DNA from: Gemmatimonadota bacterium
GTDB lineage: Bacteria > Latescibacterota > UBA2968 > UBA8231
Direction of reading: 5' to 3'
NCBI GenBank assembly: GCA_018672475.1
Contig: JABHFS010000084.1
Coordinates: 1-36,449 of the forward strand
Length of the DNA stretch: 36,449 nucleotides
Position 1 is the stretch's first letter; each line of letters opens with the position of its first letter. Made by a program: the position numbers and the translations under genes. Positions 17,172 through 25,309 of this stretch are shown here, piece by piece. The notes under the pieces were generated by a model. It made no database searches. It was not told the origin of the DNA and saw only the letters and a program-made list of their open reading frames with translations.

Positions 17172-17891
17172 ATGGCCCTGCCGCACGCAGCAATCCACCA
17201 CTTCCGCCATAACGGCTATCTCAAGTGCCGCGATCTCCTGCCCGCCGAGACCGTCACTGAATTAAAAGAGACGATCCTCAAAGACATCGCCGAAGAAGCC
17301 GAGCCCACCGTGCGCGATAAAACCGACCGCGTCGTCCGCATTTCGCAGGTCCTCGACCGCGACCCCATATTCCTAAAAGCGGCCAGCCACTCACCCCTAC
17401 TCGACACGCTCGAATCCCTGCTCGGTCCGCAAATCGAACTCGTCAAAAATCGCCACAACCACGCCACCCTCAACTACACCACGCCAATGGGCGACTCCTT
17501 CCACCGCGACGCCGTGCAATGGAGCCGCAGCCTAGTCTCGGTCATTCTTTATTTGGAAGAGACGACCACGCAAAACGGCTGCACACAAGTCATCCCGGGA
17601 TCACACTTATTACCCGGCGTCGACGTGTTGCACCGAGTTGAAAGTGAGGCCTGGGTCGCAGAAGGCAATTTACTCGCGCAGGCGGTGCCCGTGCCCATGC
17701 CCGCCGGCAGCGCCTTGCTTATCGATGGCCTAGTCTTCCACCGCATCGGCCCGAACCAAACCTCCGATACCCGCATGAGCATGACCCTAGGTTACCACAG
17801 CGCCGATGAATTGGCCGACACCGACGACGCAAAGCGAATATTAGTGCGCGGTAAAAGAAATTATCGAGGCAACGACACCGCACCGACTTGA
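17172..17891 (+). CDS. Phytanoyl-CoA dioxygenase (PhyH) family oxygenase
   Basis: A 239-residue Fe(II)/2-oxoglutarate-dependent oxygenase of the PhyH family. The metal triad is H111-R-D113 (SFHRDAVQW) and H190 (VFHRIGPN), and R201 (DTRMSM) can bind the 2-oxoglutarate carboxylate. VILYLEETTTQNGCTQVIPGSH is the usual jelly-roll core, quoted here only in part as GCTQVIPGSH. Bacterial members act on many small molecules rather than phytanoyl-CoA, so the substrate is unknown. It starts three bases after the mandelate-racemase-like gene and probably acts in the same pathway. Confidence 0.9.
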   Translation: MALPHAAIHHFRHNGYLKCRDLLPAETVTELKETILKDIAEEAEPTVRDKTDRVVRISQVLDRDPIFLKAASHSPLLDTLESLLGPQIELVKNRHNHATLNYTTPMGDSFHRDAVQWSRSLVSVILYLEETTTQNGCTQVIPGSHLLPGVDVLHRVESEAWVAEGNLLAQAVPVPMPAGSALLIDGLVFHRIGPNQTSDTRMSMTLGYHSADELADTDDAKRILVRGKRNYRGNDTAPT

Positions 17892-17919
17892 CCACGATCG
17901 CAAGCAAAAGGACCCCCCC

Positions 17920-18783
17920 ATGCCCAGCGTAAAAGAAATCTACCAATTTGACGAACTCACCTGGCCCGAAGTCAACGAAGCCGTCGAAATGGGCAAAATT
18001 CCCATCATTCCAACCGGCGCCGTCGAACAACACGGCCACCACCTACCGCTCAAAGTCGACCACCTCTGCGCCAATGCCGTCGCCACCGAGGCCGCGCGCC
18101 TGAAAGCCGAATTCGCCCTAGTCCTGCCGCCGGTCAGTTATGGCTACGTGCACCACGTGATGGATTTCCCCGGCTCGATCAATATCCACCACGAGCACTT
18201 TATCCAATACGTGCTCGGCATCACCAAGAGCCTCGCCTACCACGGATTTAAAAAAATGATCATCCTCAACGGCCACGGCTCCAACCACAACCTCGTCGAC
18301 ATGGTCGCCCGCCGCACCATCGTCGAAACCGACGCCAGTTGCACCTTTACCTCCTGGTGGCAATTGCTCAAGGTCCATCCTGGCTTCGACGAAAAATGGC
18401 GCGAGAGCGTCTTTCCCGGCGGCTGTTCGCACGCCGGTGAGTTGGAAACCTCCATGCTCTTGCACCTGTCGCCCGAGAGCGTGCGTAAGGACAAGATCAA
18501 AAGCGAGATCGCCAAGACCAATAAACGCGGCTCGAAATACATCTGGGGCGACCTCTTTGGCAAAAGCGCGATGGGCCTGATCGAATGGACCAGTCAATAC
18601 TCGGACTCGGGCGTAATGGGCGAAGCGGAGAAGGCCACAGCGGAGAAGGGGAAAATCGTCTTTGAGGAGGCCAGCAAGAACTTGGCCGAATTTATCGAGG
18701 AATACCATGGGATGGAAATAGCCGAACGCACCAGCCACCACGCCAAGGAGCCGACGTTCCCGTTATCATTTCCGACCGATTAA
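17920..18783 (+). CDS. Creatininase-family amidohydrolase
   Basis: This 287-residue metal-dependent amidase belongs to the creatininase family, which opens cyclic amides and related rings (creatinine, FAPy in riboflavin synthesis, mycofactocin peptide). Metal ligands E36, H38 and D47 lie in GAVEQHGHHLPLKVD; H119 is in NGHGSN and E176 in HAGELET. The longer MSFxxx-type spacer and length match the uncharacterised branch common in environmental genomes. ATG 17920 follows AAAGGA. It lies 28 bases after the PhyH gene, so all three (enolase-superfamily, PhyH, creatininase-like) form one operon. The true substrate is unknown. Confidence 0.9.
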   Translation: MPSVKEIYQFDELTWPEVNEAVEMGKIPIIPTGAVEQHGHHLPLKVDHLCANAVATEAARLKAEFALVLPPVSYGYVHHVMDFPGSINIHHEHFIQYVLGITKSLAYHGFKKMIILNGHGSNHNLVDMVARRTIVETDASCTFTSWWQLLKVHPGFDEKWRESVFPGGCSHAGELETSMLLHLSPESVRKDKIKSEIAKTNKRGSKYIWGDLFGKSAMGLIEWTSQYSDSGVMGEAEKATAEKGKIVFEEASKNLAEFIEEYHGMEIAERTSHHAKEPTFPLSFPTD

Positions 18784-18855
18784 TAGCCTTAGAAACTTTC
18801 TTTAACACGTCTGCTAGAGGCGGTCGGTGCGAGGGCTGCGGGGCTGACCGCGGTG

Positions 18856-18872
18856 AGTGCGTCTTACGCACT
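18856..18872. other. Small hairpin between convergent genes
   Basis: AGTGCGT and ACGCACT form a perfect 7-bp stem with a 3-base loop, 72 bases beyond the creatininase-like stop and just before the acetyltransferase stop. A larger GCGGTC/GACCGC pair lies just upstream. No T tract follows on either strand, so intrinsic termination is not clear. Confidence 0.4.
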
Positions 18873-18877
18873 TCTAC

Positions 18878-19459
18878 TTATGCGATCGAAACCAGTTGCC
18901 CCGCCTCTTCACGATACCGGTCACCGCATTCTGGGCAAGCCAATTCACTATCGCCGGCCGGCAACTTAACCCCGCAGCGACAAACCCAACCGGTCCGCCG
19001 CCCGGGCACACCGGTTATCAGCGCATAAGCCGGCACCTCACGGGTGACCACAGCCCCGGCCCCGATCAACGCATAGGCACCAATATCGACCCCACAGACG
19101 ATGGTCGAATTGGCGCCCAGGGTCGCCCCTTTGCCCACACGCGTCTCGCGGAATTCGTGTTTGCGCTCGATAAAGGCGCGCGGATTGACGACATTGGTAA
19201 AAACCATCGACGGGCCACAAAAAACGCCCTCTTCGAGCGTGACGCCCTTGTAGATCGAAACGTTGTTCTGTATCTTGCAGCCGTCGCCGACCGTCACAGC
19301 GCCGTCGATATAGACATTTTGGCCCAAATTACAGTGTTGCCCGATGCGGGCTCCAGCCATTATATGGCAAAAGTGCCAGATATACGTGCCAGCGCCAATA
19401 GCGGTCGGCTCGTCAATACAGGCGCTCTCGTGTGCGAAATAATCTTTTTGCTCTGTCAT
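18878..19459 (-). CDS. Hexapeptide-repeat sugar N-acetyltransferase, WlbB/WbpD-like
   Basis: A 193-residue left-handed beta-helix acyltransferase. The hexapeptide repeats (IGAGTYIWHFCHI, GQHCNLGQNVYI, KIQNNVSIYKGV) and the segment MVFTNVVNPRAFIERKHEF match WlbB/WbpD. Those enzymes acetylate UDP-2-acetamido-3-amino-2,3-dideoxy-glucuronate for O-antigen or glycan synthesis. A C-terminal zinc ribbon (CRCG and CPECG, about residues 159-180) is a frequent extra module in this group. ATG 19459 follows AAGAAGAG. The rest of the sugar pathway (WbpA, B, E, I) is absent here, so the gene is an orphan. It is divergent from the FAH-family gene with an 82-base intergenic region. Confidence 0.92.
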   Translation of the reverse strand: MTEQKDYFAHESACIDEPTAIGAGTYIWHFCHIMAGARIGQHCNLGQNVYIDGAVTVGDGCKIQNNVSIYKGVTLEEGVFCGPSMVFTNVVNPRAFIERKHEFRETRVGKGATLGANSTIVCGVDIGAYALIGAGAVVTREVPAYALITGVPGRRTGWVCRCGVKLPAGDSELACPECGDRYREEAGQLVSIA

Positions 19460-19541
19460 AAATCTCTTCTTTTGAATGTTGCCCGAATATAAATCGACCC
19501 TGCCACTTTAACCAGTTCAACCTATTCCCTTGGAGGAAGCG

Positions 19542-20501
19542 ATGAAACTGATCACTTATACGGCCAATCGCGAACAAAGCGTCGGTGCCGTCATCGGCGA
19601 TGACAATATCGTCGTCGACCTCACCGCCGCCGATCGCGCGTTGGCCCGTAAAGAAAAGCGCAAACCGCATGCCTTTTTCAGCGATATGCTGAGCCTGCTC
19701 GGCGCCGGCGCCAAAGGCATCAGCGCCGCTAAAAAAGCCGCCGCGGCCGCCGCGAACAAAAAGCCTAATGGCAAAACCATACACGCGCTGTCCAAAGTTC
19801 GCCTGCGCGCGCCCGTGCCCAACCCGCGCAAAGTCCTCTGCCTAGCCGGCAACTACCAAGATCATATCGAAGAGGGCGGCGGCAAAATGGAGCTGCAGGA
19901 CAAAGAAACCCCGCGCATCTTCATGAAGCCGCCGACGACCACCGTCATCGGCCCCGGCGACAAGATCCTGATCCCGCCGATAGCCCGCTCAATCGACTGG
20001 GAAGGCGAACTGGCCGTGGTTATCGGCCGCACGGCCAAGGGCGTCAAGGCCAAGGATGCGCTCAAATACGTCGCCGGCTACACCGTGATGAACGACGTCT
20101 CCGAACGCGACCTCAAGATCAAGAAGCGCACCGACAGCCGCCCGAGGGACGAGTGGTTCGACTGGCTCAACGGCAAATGGCTCGACACCTTTGGTCCGCA
20201 AGGCCCCTGGATCGTCACCCGCGACGAGATCCCCGATCCACAGAAACTCGATATCAGCACCTACATCAACGGCGAGCGCAAACAGCACAACAACACCGGC
20301 CAGATGCTCTACCCGGTCCACAAGATCATCGAATATATCTCGGCGTTTATCACCCTCGAACCCGGCGACCTGATCAGCACCGGCACCATCTCCGGCGTCG
20401 GCGCCACTACGGGTACCTTTATGAAACCCGGCGACAAGGTCCAGATCGAGATCTCTTCGATCGGCGTGTTGAAAAACTCCGTCGCCGCCAGCAAGAAATA
20501 A
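19542..20501 (+). CDS. Fumarylacetoacetate hydrolase (FAH) family protein
   Basis: A 319-residue FAH-superfamily enzyme, the group that hydrolyses or hydrates beta-diketo acids or decarboxylates and isomerises ring-cleavage products. The core has LCLAGNYQDH, the metal ligands E154 and E156 (DWEGELAVVIG) and D185 (VMNDVSERD), and the C-terminal LISTGTISGVGATTG. A lid of about 90 residues with an Ala/Lys-rich stretch (60-75) precedes it. ATG 19542 is preferred over TTG four codons upstream because GGAGG (19532-19536) lies five bases before the ATG. It is followed after three bases by an MFS transporter, suggesting uptake coupled to catabolism. Confidence 0.92.
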   Translation: MKLITYTANREQSVGAVIGDDNIVVDLTAADRALARKEKRKPHAFFSDMLSLLGAGAKGISAAKKAAAAAANKKPNGKTIHALSKVRLRAPVPNPRKVLCLAGNYQDHIEEGGGKMELQDKETPRIFMKPPTTTVIGPGDKILIPPIARSIDWEGELAVVIGRTAKGVKAKDALKYVAGYTVMNDVSERDLKIKKRTDSRPRDEWFDWLNGKWLDTFGPQGPWIVTRDEIPDPQKLDISTYINGERKQHNNTGQMLYPVHKIIEYISAFITLEPGDLISTGTISGVGATTGTFMKPGDKVQIEISSIGVLKNSVAASKK

Positions 20502-20504
20502 TTC

Positions 20505-21722
20505 TTGGACTCATCAACATCCGACGGGACAGCAGGGCGGGACGGCGGGCTGTACAGCCGCGCCTTCCTCGCCCTCTGTCTCGTCTACTTCCTCAATAGC
20601 TTTATCTCGTCCCCCTTCTCCTCGCTTTTCCCCGTTTATATCGAAGCCGACTTGCAGCGCCCGCCCTGGTTCACAGGATATCTGCGCGCGCTAATGTTAC
20701 TTCTAGGCGGCATCTTCGCCGTCGTTGCCGGCCGGCTCTGCGACCGTTTTGGCTGCAAAACGACGCTGATCATCGGCCTGATCGGCAGCACCCTCACCGG
20801 GCTAGTCTTCCGCACCGGCGATCCCTGGGGCCTTTCCTTATTGCTTTTTGCAATGGGCGCCGCCAACGGCCCTTGGTCGACCGCCGGACAAAGTATTCTC
20901 ATCCATGCGATCACGCCCGCGCGCTTGGGGCTCGGCGGCGGCATCTACTTTCTCAGCAATACACTCGGCAACTCCCTTGGCAGCCTCTGCACGGGCCTGG
21001 TCAAAACCGACTATTCCTTCGCCCAAATCGGCACGGCAATGAGCGTCGGCATGCTCGCGGTGATCGCCGTGGCGTTTGTATCATTACCCAGTGACGCACC
21101 AGCCGCCCGTTCTGTACCGGCGACTCGGCTGAGCACCTGGGCGGCCTATCGCCCGCTCTTAGGCCGCCGCGACGTGCACCTGCTGCTCAGCCTACGCCTG
21201 ACCATCACCACCTTCTGGGGCATGGCGACATTGGCCTTGCCGCTATTGATCTACCGCGTCAGCCAAGACGAGTCGCTGCCCGCCTATTTCGCCGCCGTCT
21301 CGCTGGTCGTCGCCGCCTGCTGCCAACTCAGCGTCGGCTATCTCAACGACCGCCTCGGCCGCGCTAAACCACTGATCGTCTCAGCGATGGGCATTTGCCT
21401 CAGTGCTCTCGGCCTCGCGCTCTTCCACGATTCGGTCGTCAGCCTCTTCGTCTTCGGCACCGCCCTCACCGGCACAGCCTGGGCCGTCTCAACACTGATC
21501 CCCCGCCTGATCAACGATGTCGCCGGCCCGGAAGAAAAGAACCGCCTCGTCGGCCTCGGGCATCTCGCCTGGAGCGCTTCGATGGTCACCGGTAGTCTGG
21601 TCGGCGGCTATCTGATCGACGTGGACTCGGCCCTGCCCTTCTATATCGGTGCAGCACTCGCCGGTCTTGGCACCCTAGGTGCGATTAGCCTCTGCCGCAG
21701 TCTGGACAACGCCGGCAAATGA
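20505..21722 (+). CDS. Major facilitator superfamily transporter (first of two)
   Basis: A 405-residue MFS permease with about 12 membrane helices. The loop 2-3 motif A appears as GRLCDRFGCKT and a second-half copy as GYLNDRLGRAK. It starts at TTG 20505, three bases after the FAH-family stop, with only a weak AGAAA ribosome site; a start a few codons later cannot be excluded. A polar 20-residue N-terminus precedes helix one (FLALCLVYFLNSF). The tight packing with the FAH-family gene suggests a small organic acid as substrate, but this is inference. Confidence 0.88.
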   Translation: MDSSTSDGTAGRDGGLYSRAFLALCLVYFLNSFISSPFSSLFPVYIEADLQRPPWFTGYLRALMLLLGGIFAVVAGRLCDRFGCKTTLIIGLIGSTLTGLVFRTGDPWGLSLLLFAMGAANGPWSTAGQSILIHAITPARLGLGGGIYFLSNTLGNSLGSLCTGLVKTDYSFAQIGTAMSVGMLAVIAVAFVSLPSDAPAARSVPATRLSTWAAYRPLLGRRDVHLLLSLRLTITTFWGMATLALPLLIYRVSQDESLPAYFAAVSLVVAACCQLSVGYLNDRLGRAKPLIVSAMGICLSALGLALFHDSVVSLFVFGTALTGTAWAVSTLIPRLINDVAGPEEKNRLVGLGHLAWSASMVTGSLVGGYLIDVDSALPFYIGAALAGLGTLGAISLCRSLDNAGK

Positions 21723-21737
21723 GTTTAATCTAGCCGG

Positions 21738-22889
21738 ATGCAGAAACTCCGCTTGCTCCTCGTGACCCTTTCCCATTTCTGTGTCGACAGCTACGCGACA
21801 CTACTGGCCCCTCTACTGCCGTTGCTCAGGTCCAACCTGGAACTAAGCCTGGCGCAAACGGGTTTTTTGGGCACCATCGTCTCGATCTGCAATATCAGCC
21901 AACCACTCATGGGTATCTGGGCCGACCGCATGGGCCGTCGTTGGCTAGTCGTCGGCGGGCTGGCAATGGCGACAATCTTCGCCCCGTTAATGGGTATCGC
22001 TCCCAACTATCTGAGCCTCGTAGGCGTCCTGGCCATGGGCGGCATCGGCGTCGCCGCCTTCCATCCGCAAGTCTTTTCGCTGGCCGGTGAATTGAGCGCT
22101 CCGCGTCGTTCCTTTGGGCTGGCGCTCTTTATTTTTGGCGGCACCTTAGGCCTCGGCCTGGCCCCGTTATGGGCACCGACGTACACCAACTACTTCGGCC
22201 TCGAAGCCCTGCCCTATGTTTCAATCCCCGGTCTGCTCTTCCTCTTGCTGCTCGTGCGCTTTATCCCCCTCGACAATCCGAATTTCACCGACGGCAAAAG
22301 CAACGCGCAATGGCGCAATCTCGGAGACCAAGCCGGGCCGCTATCCCTGATCACCGCCATCGTCATCCTACGTTCAGTCACCGGCTTGGGCTTCGGTGTC
22401 TTTCTGGCGCTCCTGGCCCAGGAGCGCGGCCTCAACCTCGTCGACGGTGGCATCCCCCTCGGCATCTACAATATTGCCGGCGTAGTCGGCGCCCTCGCGG
22501 TCGGCTATCTGGCCGACCGCGTCGATCCCAAACCCCTGGTCTGGGGTTCGCTGCTTTTATCTGTGCCACCGCTATACGCCTTTATTTTTGTCGAGGGAGC
22601 ACTCGTCAGCAATCTGCTGCTCTTTGTCGGCGGCGGCCTGCTGATGTCTTCCAATTCGATCATGATCACCCTCGCGCAAGAGCTCTCGCCGGAAAACTCG
22701 GGTTTGGCCTCCAGCCTGCCGCTGGGCTTCAGCTGGGGCCTGGCCAGTCTCACCCTGCCGGTGATCGGTTATTTCGGCGATCAAATCGGCATCGCCGAGA
22801 CCTTGAAATACCTGGCGCTCTTACCGATATTGACCGCTGGATTGGCCTTTTTCTTGCCCAGTCGCCCAAGCGCAAAGGATACTGTATGA
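21738..22889 (+). CDS. Major facilitator superfamily transporter (second, Fsr-like)
   Basis: A 383-residue MFS permease with about 12 helices. Motif A is MGIWADRMGRR after helix two and VGYLADRVDPK in the second half. The N-terminal LSHFCVDSYATLLAPLLPLL and GGIGVAAFHPQ resemble the fosmidomycin-resistance (Fsr) branch of drug or metabolite exporters. ATG 21738 lies 15 bases after the first MFS gene. The stop overlaps the next start as ATGA, which couples it to the PhyH gene. It is not a duplicate of the first MFS gene: the two are clearly different in sequence. Confidence 0.9.
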   Translation: MQKLRLLLVTLSHFCVDSYATLLAPLLPLLRSNLELSLAQTGFLGTIVSICNISQPLMGIWADRMGRRWLVVGGLAMATIFAPLMGIAPNYLSLVGVLAMGGIGVAAFHPQVFSLAGELSAPRRSFGLALFIFGGTLGLGLAPLWAPTYTNYFGLEALPYVSIPGLLFLLLLVRFIPLDNPNFTDGKSNAQWRNLGDQAGPLSLITAIVILRSVTGLGFGVFLALLAQERGLNLVDGGIPLGIYNIAGVVGALAVGYLADRVDPKPLVWGSLLLSVPPLYAFIFVEGALVSNLLLFVGGGLLMSSNSIMITLAQELSPENSGLASSLPLGFSWGLASLTLPVIGYFGDQIGIAETLKYLALLPILTAGLAFFLPSRPSAKDTV

Positions 22890-23668
22890 GCCTGTTAATT
22901 CTGCAAAGCGAGCAAAAAAAATTCTTCGACGACAATGGCTATCTGCTGCTCAAGGGGTTCTACAACCCTGAAGAAACGCAAGAAATGCGCCGCCAGTTCC
23001 ACGAATTGGTGACGGACACCGATAGCCGGCCCAAAAACGTCAAGTATTCCTTTATGGATGCACCAGAAGGCTACGCACCCGACGAGTTCAACCCGCGCAA
23101 TGTCGCCGGCATGATGGACCAAACGTTGGCCGGCGACTATTGGTTCGACCAATTCACCGATCCGCGTATCGTCTCGGCGATGGTCGACCTCTTAGGCCGC
23201 AACCTCGACTTCCACAATGGCAAGATTCGCAACAAGCCACCCGGTTTCGTCTGCGACCAATCCTGGCACCAAGACTGGCCCTACGAGCGCCACAGCAAAC
23301 CCGAGCTAGCCGCGGCGATTACCTATCTCGACGCGACCGACTTCGAAGCCGGCGCCACCGAAGCCTTGCCAGGCAGCCATCTCAAGGGCGAATACCCCAC
23401 GATAGAACAAAGCCATACCATCCCCGACGAACATATGCCCGATAACGAACATATCGTGCTCGCCGCCGAGCCGGGTGATGTCGCCATTATCCACGTACTC
23501 ACCGTGCACCGCGCCGGCCACAATTATACACCCCTCGGTCGCAACGCTATCATCAACGAATACAAAACCGCCGAAGCCATCGACCAATGGGGCAACCCCT
23601 GCGCTTTCGCCGGTTTGCCGCTTGCCCGCAACGGACAGTTGTTGATGCCGCGCGTCCACCAGATCTAA
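22886..23668 (+). CDS. Phytanoyl-CoA dioxygenase (PhyH) family oxygenase, second copy
   Basis: A 260-residue Fe(II)/2-oxoglutarate oxygenase. It has the N-terminal PhyH start QKKFFDDNGYLLLKGF, the metal pair H128 and D130 (SWHQDWPY), the core ATEALPGSH and the distal H208 (VHRAGHN), with R219 as the likely 2-oxoglutarate ligand. It differs strongly from the copy at 17172 (HxD context HQD versus HRD), so they are not recent duplicates. ATG 22886 overlaps the MFS stop. The nitrile-hydratase-type genes start 10 bases downstream. The substrate is unknown. Confidence 0.92.
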   Translation: MSLLILQSEQKKFFDDNGYLLLKGFYNPEETQEMRRQFHELVTDTDSRPKNVKYSFMDAPEGYAPDEFNPRNVAGMMDQTLAGDYWFDQFTDPRIVSAMVDLLGRNLDFHNGKIRNKPPGFVCDQSWHQDWPYERHSKPELAAAITYLDATDFEAGATEALPGSHLKGEYPTIEQSHTIPDEHMPDNEHIVLAAEPGDVAIIHVLTVHRAGHNYTPLGRNAIINEYKTAEAIDQWGNPCAFAGLPLARNGQLLMPRVHQI

Positions 23669-23678
23669 TACCATAACA

Positions 23679-23999
23679 ATGCGACGGCACCATGACATGG
23701 GCGGTCTCGAAGCCGGCCCCGTAGACCTGACCGAAGCCGCCTACGCCCCCTGGCAAAAACGCGTCAAAGCCCTGGCCCTGCTGCTGATCCGCGGCGACAA
23801 GGCACAGATGAACGTCGACGAGTTGCGCCGCGGCATCGAAGACCTTGCTCCAGAAGACTACGAGCGCCTCGGCTACTACGAACGCTGGACCCGCTCGATC
23901 GCCGATATCTTAACGGAAAAGGGCCTCTTCACCGCCGAGGAACTCACCGTTAAAATGGCCGAAGTCGAAAAGCGCTGGCAGGAACAAGGCCCTAAGTGA
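23679..23999 (+). CDS. Nitrile hydratase beta subunit, N-terminal half as a separate gene (ScnB-like)
   Basis: A 106-residue protein equal to the N-terminal half of nitrile hydratase beta. The start MRRHHDMGGLEAGPV matches the family's HDMGG beginning. The helical segment LGYYERWTRSIADILTEKG matches the conserved YYERW region, whose Arg helps position the cysteine-sulfinic ligands. It is only half the normal beta length, as in thiocyanate hydrolase, where beta and alpha are the two halves. The stop overlaps the next gene as GTGA. The order N-half, C-half, metal subunit is the same as reported for scnB-scnA-scnC. Confidence 0.85.
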   Translation: MRRHHDMGGLEAGPVDLTEAAYAPWQKRVKALALLLIRGDKAQMNVDELRRGIEDLAPEDYERLGYYERWTRSIADILTEKGLFTAEELTVKMAEVEKRWQEQGPK

Positions 24000-24283
24000 G
24001 CCGCTTTAAAAAAGGCGATACAGTCCACGTTCGCACCGACTATCCGCAAGGCCATGCTCGCGCCCCCTATTTCACCCGTGGCCACCAAGGCCATATCGAG
24101 CAGATCACCGGCCCCTACCCCAACGCCGAAGAATTGGCCTACGGCCGCCGGGGCGCACAAGAGCCACTCTATCGCGTCCGCTTTCGCCAACAGGCCCTCT
24201 GGCCTAGCTACCAGGGCAGCCCACACGACACGCTGGTCGCAGACCTCTACGAGCATTGGCTCAATCCCGGAGACCGCTCATGA
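23996..24283 (+). CDS. Nitrile hydratase beta subunit, C-terminal half as a separate gene (ScnA-like)
   Basis: A 95-residue SH3-like barrel domain equal to the C-terminal half of nitrile hydratase beta. FKKGDTVHVRTDYPQGHARA, GHQGHIEQITGPYP and LYRVRFRQQALWP are family hallmarks, and GHARAPYFTRG carries the Arg that contacts the metal centre. It starts with GTG at 23996 inside the previous stop and ends in an ATGA overlap with the alpha-type gene. All three genes are therefore translationally coupled, as expected for equal-ratio subunits of one enzyme. Confidence 0.87.
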   Translation: MSRFKKGDTVHVRTDYPQGHARAPYFTRGHQGHIEQITGPYPNAEELAYGRRGAQEPLYRVRFRQQALWPSYQGSPHDTLVADLYEHWLNPGDRS

Positions 24284-24948
24284 GCCACGAAGATTCCCAT
24301 AAAGACCATGCCAAAGAGCACCAGCATTCGCACGGCCACCCTCATCCGCAACAACCCGACAGCGAAGACGAGCCCTATAGCCACGAGCAGGTGATGGCCA
24401 CCGCCCTCGAAGAACTGCTAAGCGATAAAGGCCTGATCGCCGCCGGCGATATGTCCAGCGCCTTAGACTATTGGGCCTCCAAGACCCCAGCCGACGGCGC
24501 GCGTTTGGTTGCACGCTGCTGGACCGACCCCGCCTTCGCCCAACGCGTCGGCGAAAATGTCAACGCCGCCGCCGCCGAACTCGACATGGACATCGGCACG
24601 ACGCCCGTAGTCGCCATCACCAACACCCCCGACCTGCACAATGTCCTGGTCTGCACGCTCTGCTCTTGCTATCCGATCGGTCTGCTGGGCGAATCTCCTG
24701 GCTGGTACAAATCCCGCGCCTACCGTTCCCGCGTGGTCAGCGAACCCAGAGTCGTGCTCGCCGAATTCGGCACGCAGATCTCCGACGAAACAGAGGTCCG
24801 CGTGCACGACAGCACCGCCGATCTGCGCTATATCGTCATACCTATGCGTCCGGAGGGCACGGAAGAGTTGAGCGAAGGGGAATTAGCTGAGATAGTAACG
24901 AGAGATTGTATGATTGGGACGGCGTTAGCTAAAGGGCTGGAGGAGTGA
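24280..24948 (+). CDS. Nitrile hydratase alpha / thiocyanate hydrolase gamma-type metal subunit, His-rich N-terminus
   Basis: A 222-residue metal subunit. VCTLCSCYP holds the three cysteine ligands; the CTLCSC form indicates non-corrin cobalt rather than iron (CSLCSC). SPGWYKSRAYRSRVV, VVLAEFG, MRPEGTEELSEGEL and VTRDCMIG are family hallmarks. Residues 1-22 contain eight His in an H-rich, charged tail, a feature I recall from thiocyanate hydrolase gamma. With two split beta halves upstream, the enzyme could be a thiocyanate hydrolase, a three-subunit nitrile hydratase (as for toyocamycin) or a new relative. No activator/metallochaperone gene follows. The reaction is hydration of a C-N triple bond in all cases. 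Confidence 0.9.
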   Translation: MSHEDSHKDHAKEHQHSHGHPHPQQPDSEDEPYSHEQVMATALEELLSDKGLIAAGDMSSALDYWASKTPADGARLVARCWTDPAFAQRVGENVNAAAAELDMDIGTTPVVAITNTPDLHNVLVCTLCSCYPIGLLGESPGWYKSRAYRSRVVSEPRVVLAEFGTQISDETEVRVHDSTADLRYIVIPMRPEGTEELSEGELAEIVTRDCMIGTALAKGLEE

Positions 24949-25309
24949 TGCTGCGAAATGGACGGGGTGGGGAAAGGGTATACCCTCACTCGACTAAGTT
25001 TGCATCACGACTATTTTTATAAAGAAAGTGAAGTGAAAATGGAACCCCTCCGCCGCAGCGGAGGTTCGGAGGGCTGCCGCAGGGCAATGCCTCCCAAAGG
25101 CCATCGCTTGAAATCTATCGCCCCACTCCCGCCGCCCGTTAAGGTGGCTCTGCCACGCCGCCGCTGCGCACCTCCACAAGTTTATGGGGGCCGCCTTAGC
25201 ATTGCCCGGAGGCAGCCCTCTGAACCGCAGCGTGAGACGCACCCCCAAACAAGAGACGACATCTAACAACTAGCTTCTAACACTTAACAACCAACACAGG
25301 AGCCACACC
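24949..25309. other. 361-base intergenic region with a large inverted repeat
   Basis: No credible gene is present. The region holds an AT-rich stretch (25005-25040), then a GC-rich palindromic structure (25063-25226) and finally the ribosome site CAGGAG for the RraA-like gene. It probably contains the promoter for that gene. Short open frames in it lack ribosome sites and family resemblance. Confidence 0.6.
25063..25226. repeat. 28-bp imperfect inverted repeat flanking a 108-base core
   Basis: The left arm (25063-25090, starting GGTTCGGAGGGCTGCC) and right arm (25199-25226, ending GGCAGCCCTCTGAACC) match at 25 of 28 positions as inverted copies. The core contains a second small hairpin (GGTGGCTCTGCCAC at 25143-25156). 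The size and structure resemble a non-autonomous palindromic element or intergenic mosaic repeat. No target duplication is evident. Confidence 0.75.

Noticed and set aside
16325..17212. A long (295-codon) second plus-strand frame across the mandelate-racemase-like gene
   Set aside because: It is very Arg/Pro-rich, has no family resemblance and lies in a different frame over a gene with a complete active site; it is a GC-rich shadow.
22169..22885. Extending the second PhyH protein upstream through the MFS gene
   Set aside because: The extension is an Arg/Pro-rich shadow of the MFS gene; ATG 22886 in an ATGA overlap gives a normal PhyH N-terminus.
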